The notes beneath the pieces are model-generated. The model made no database searches. It was not told the DNA's origin and was given only the letters and a program-made list of their open reading frames with translations. A stretch of 64,000 nucleotides of DNA from Flavobacteriaceae bacterium PS02336 (lineage in GTDB: Bacteria > Bacteroidota > Bacteroidia > Flavobacteriales > Flavobacteriaceae), in assembly GCA_029960065.1 (NCBI GenBank), contig JASCOF010000003.1, positions 62,001-126,000 on the forward strand, read 5' to 3'. Positions 61,491 through 64,000 of the stretch are shown piece after piece (the stretch's first letter is position 1; each line of letters begins with the position of its first letter). The position numbers were made by a program, and so were the translations under genes.

Positions 61491-63368
61491 CTACTCTTCA
61501 ATCTTCCTAACTCTATCCAGCCAAGTAAACTTCAAAATCGTAGTCGTCACTAAGAAAACTACAAGTGCTATTGCTGCTTTTGGATAATCTCTAATGATGA
61601 AATAAATTGGAAGCAGAATCATGCTTGACTGCCAAATAATACCAATTACACAATTCATCATATCTAGATAGAAATCATTATTTTTTTGGAAAGATTGATC
61701 TTCCGCTTTTAATTGTTTGTAAACTGGACCCCAGAATCCCCAAGGTCTAACGTTTGTATAGAAAGATTTCAGCACTTCTATATCTGTTGGTTTGCTCAGG
61801 TAAGTTCCTAAAAGACAACCTAAAATTGACATTCCAAAAATTAATGGGAATAAATAAATCGATGGCACTTGTGAAAGATCATGTAAAAATGTTCCAGCTT
61901 CTAGACTTCCTTTGCTTTGATCTAAAATAAATTGAAGAGAAGCAGCGATTAATCCGCCGACCATTCCCCAGAAATAACCCCATCCGTTGAAACGCCACCA
62001 AATCCATTTTAAGAAGTTAGCCGCCACGTAACCTCCGTATAAAGCACTAGTAATCCAAAGTGTTAGTGAATTAATCGAATCTGCGAAGAATCCCATGAAA
62101 ACTCCAAGTCCAACAACAAGGAAAGAAGAAATCTGACTCACTTTAATATAATGTGCATTTGAAGCAACTGGTTTAAAGTATTTTTTATAAATATCATTTA
62201 CAATATACGCAGGACCAGCATTTACGAAAGCCGAGAATCCAGACATGAACGCTGCTAATAAACCTGCAAGAAGAATTCCTTTAATTCCAACTGGAATATA
62301 AAGATTCACCACTTTCGGCATTAATAATTCTAAATCTGCTCCAGTAAGATTAACGTTTGCATTTAATTCTGGTGCAAGGTTTACCAATGCAATTACCACG
62401 ATTCCAGTAATTAATAAATATCTCGGAATAAATAAAATCAAATTCGTAAAACCACTCATATAAGCCGCTTCTTTTACAGATTTTGTAGAAAGAACACGCT
62501 GTAAATCGTAACTTGGAGTTGGTCCAGCAACACTGGCAAAGAAACCTTTGAAAAGTGTCATTCCGATAAAAGCACCAAACATTTTGTAACCCTCCGTATC
62601 AATTAATTTGTTGAACGTTTCAAATTTATCGCTCCATTGTGTTTCAAATTCCCATCCGAAGAAAACATTTTTCCATTCTGGTGTAATTACTGAATTGATC
62701 TGAATATCTGTATAATTAATAAAAGCATAACCAGCGATTAAAACTCCGGCAATAATCATAATTACATACTGAACAACTTCTGTGGCAACAACAGAAAACA
62801 TGCCGCCTTTAACCGTATAAATGGTTGTTAAGAAAATGATTAACAAGGCGTAAGCTTGTTCTGATGTTAAGAAAACTGAACCATTCATGTGAACTGTTAA
62901 ATCCCAAGGAAGAATAATCGTTACGAATTTCCCAATTCCAACGAAGAAATACGCAATGAAACCAATGGTAGAAATGATCGCAAAAATAGCTACAATAATA
63001 TGAGAAGCTTTCCCTGCTTTGTCGCTTCCAAAACGAGTTAAAATCCATTCAGAACCCGTCATTACTTTTGATCTTCTAATCCAGACCGCAAGGAACATCA
63101 TGACGAAAATCTGATTCCAAATTGGCCAAAGCCACATAAACATGAAGCTTTTTACTCCATATAAAAATAAAACTCCAATCATCCAGGAAGTTCCTGAAAC
63201 ATCAAACATTCCTGAGCCATTGCTCAATCCTAAAAAATACCATTTGATTGATTTCCCGCCAAGGAAATAATCATCAAGTCCTTTTGATGCTTTTCTTGAA
63301 ATCCAGATTCCTATACCGACCGACATTACGATATAGATTAAAATGATTGATACGTCAATAATGTTCAT
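61491..63368 (-). CDS. Sodium:solute symporter (SSS family), sugar transporter
   Basis: A 625-residue inner-membrane protein with about 14 hydrophobic segments. It begins IIDVSIILIYIVMSVGIGIWISRKASKGLDDYFLGGKSIKWYFLGLSNGSGMFDVSGTSW-like sequence typical of the SSS family, with the conserved GxxxSGTSWMIG helix and a later FASVAGPTPSYDLQRVLST block. Such carriers take up sugars with sodium, here probably a product of glycan breakdown such as Man-GlcNAc or a monosaccharide. It lies 22 bp after the edge GH92 gene and is separated from GH130 by a hairpin repeat. Confidence 0.93.
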   Translation of the reverse strand: MNIIDVSIILIYIVMSVGIGIWISRKASKGLDDYFLGGKSIKWYFLGLSNGSGMFDVSGTSWMIGVLFLYGVKSFMFMWLWPIWNQIFVMMFLAVWIRRSKVMTGSEWILTRFGSDKAGKASHIIVAIFAIISTIGFIAYFFVGIGKFVTIILPWDLTVHMNGSVFLTSEQAYALLIIFLTTIYTVKGGMFSVVATEVVQYVIMIIAGVLIAGYAFINYTDIQINSVITPEWKNVFFGWEFETQWSDKFETFNKLIDTEGYKMFGAFIGMTLFKGFFASVAGPTPSYDLQRVLSTKSVKEAAYMSGFTNLILFIPRYLLITGIVVIALVNLAPELNANVNLTGADLELLMPKVVNLYIPVGIKGILLAGLLAAFMSGFSAFVNAGPAYIVNDIYKKYFKPVASNAHYIKVSQISSFLVVGLGVFMGFFADSINSLTLWITSALYGGYVAANFLKWIWWRFNGWGYFWGMVGGLIAASLQFILDQSKGSLEAGTFLHDLSQVPSIYLFPLIFGMSILGCLLGTYLSKPTDIEVLKSFYTNVRPWGFWGPVYKQLKAEDQSFQKNNDFYLDMMNCVIGIIWQSSMILLPIYFIIRDYPKAAIALVVFLVTTTILKFTWLDRVRKIEE

Positions 63369-63390
63369 TAAATTATTTATTTTGAATTAG

Positions 63391-64000
63391 TTAGTTCAGA
63401 CCCCAGTTTTTGTTTGGCTGTGCTCCCATTACAAAATGAAGTACACCGCCTTTTTGCATTTCTTGGTGAGAAATGGCTGTTTTATTAAATGCTTTTCCGT
63501 TTAAAGTAGCCGATTGGATGTAGAAATTTTGCTTTGAAACATTCTCTGCTTCGATCACAAAAGTTTTTCCGTTTGGAAGATTTAAAGTCGATTTCTCAAA
63601 AATCGGACTTCCAATTTCGTATTCTCCAGAAGCTGGATTCATTGGGTATAATCCCATTGAGCTGAATACATACCAAGCCGACATTTGTCCGCAGTCTTCG
63701 TTTCCGCTCAAACCATTTGCTGTCGTATTGTATTGTGTATCTAAAATATGACGCACCCAATACTGCGTTCTCCAAGGTTGTTTCGCATGATTAAACATGT
63801 AAGCAATATGATGACTTGGTTCATTTCCGTGCGCATATTGTCCGATCAATCCAGAAATATCTGCTGAAACGTTATTTCCTGTAATTTCAGAACTCTCTGT
63901 AAATAATTGCTCTAAACGTTTTGTAAAAATGTCATTTCCTCCGTGAAGCGAAATAAAATTATCTACATTATGAGGCACAAACCAGCTGTGCTGCCAAGCA
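63391..64000 (-). CDS. GH92 alpha-mannosidase, C-terminal part (cut by the window edge)
   Basis: The frame is open to the right edge; the Met-like codon at 63978 is internal. The visible 200 or so residues are the end of a GH92 enzyme: EPSHHIAYMFNHAKQPWRTQYWVRHIL and the active-site block SGNEDCGQMSAWYVFSSMGLYPMNPASGEYEIGSP, then the C-terminal beta domain. It differs clearly from the GH92 at 48546 (NEDCG against NDDTG), so the two probably have different linkage preferences. It is followed by the symporter gene after 22 bp. Confidence 0.93.
   Translation of the reverse strand, partial: AWQHSWFVPHNVDNFISLHGGNDIFTKRLEQLFTESSEITGNNVSADISGLIGQYAHGNEPSHHIAYMFNHAKQPWRTQYWVRHILDTQYNTTANGLSGNEDCGQMSAWYVFSSMGLYPMNPASGEYEIGSPIFEKSTLNLPNGKTFVIEAENVSKQNFYIQSATLNGKAFNKTAISHQEMQKGGVLHFVMGAQPNKNWGLN

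Overview
The window looks like a chromosome segment from a Flavobacterium-type member of the Bacteroidota. The signs are AT-rich DNA, SusC/SusD outer-membrane pairs, many secreted glycoside hydrolases with short signal peptides ending in AQ, and several candidate promoters matching the Bacteroidetes -7 consensus TAnnTTTG. The ribonucleotide reductase resembles the one I recall from F. johnsoniae. I see no tRNA, rRNA, CRISPR array, phage or insertion sequence.

Positions 1-7200 hold a clan GH-A glycosidase cut by the left edge, a cytidylyltransferase-like protein, a CinA/PncC amidase and a short-chain dehydrogenase with a long polar N-terminal tail. A convergent three-subunit molybdenum hydroxylase operon (2Fe-2S, FAD and molybdopterin subunits, PaoABC type) follows.

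Positions 7200-19900 hold two paralogous CheB-CheR-PAS-histidine kinase giants around a small secreted basic protein. Next come a large-subunit catalase with a DUF892 ferritin-like protein, a very basic 46-residue protein beside a very acidic 125-residue protein, a receiver-like protein without its phospho-acceptor, and a Fic protein with a helix-turn-helix and a striking inverted repeat over its promoter. The left third reads as an oxidative or general stress island; that is inference from gene content.

Positions 20400-24100 carry nrdB-nrdA, probably the dimanganese class Id type. Upstream is a long spacer with four same-strand copies of the DnaA-box-like word TTATCAACA.

Positions 24100-35700 look like a metal or siderophore uptake locus with an extracytoplasmic flavin electron-transfer arm: a membrane-anchored TPR/HTH regulator, a secreted ankyrin protein, a DUF2271 protein with an ApbE flavinylation motif, a PepSY membrane flavoreductase, ApbE, a TonB-dependent receptor and a DUF4374 lipoprotein. 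TonB receptor, DUF4374 lipoprotein and PepSY reductase together recall the Bacteroides Xus system. An HxlR repressor divergent from an NmrA-like oxidoreductase follows.

Positions 37100-64000, almost all minus strand, form a large polysaccharide utilization locus whose enzymes fit stepwise breakdown of protein-linked N-glycans: GH92 (two), GH20, GH29, GH35, GH3, a sialidase-like protein, GH130 mannosyl-GlcNAc phosphorylase, glycosylasparaginase, SusC/SusD, two sugar transporters, an M28 peptidase and an unusual GHL10/CBM9 pair. The locus continues past the right edge. Its spacers and the siderophore locus carry long hairpin repeats and period-7 simple repeats.
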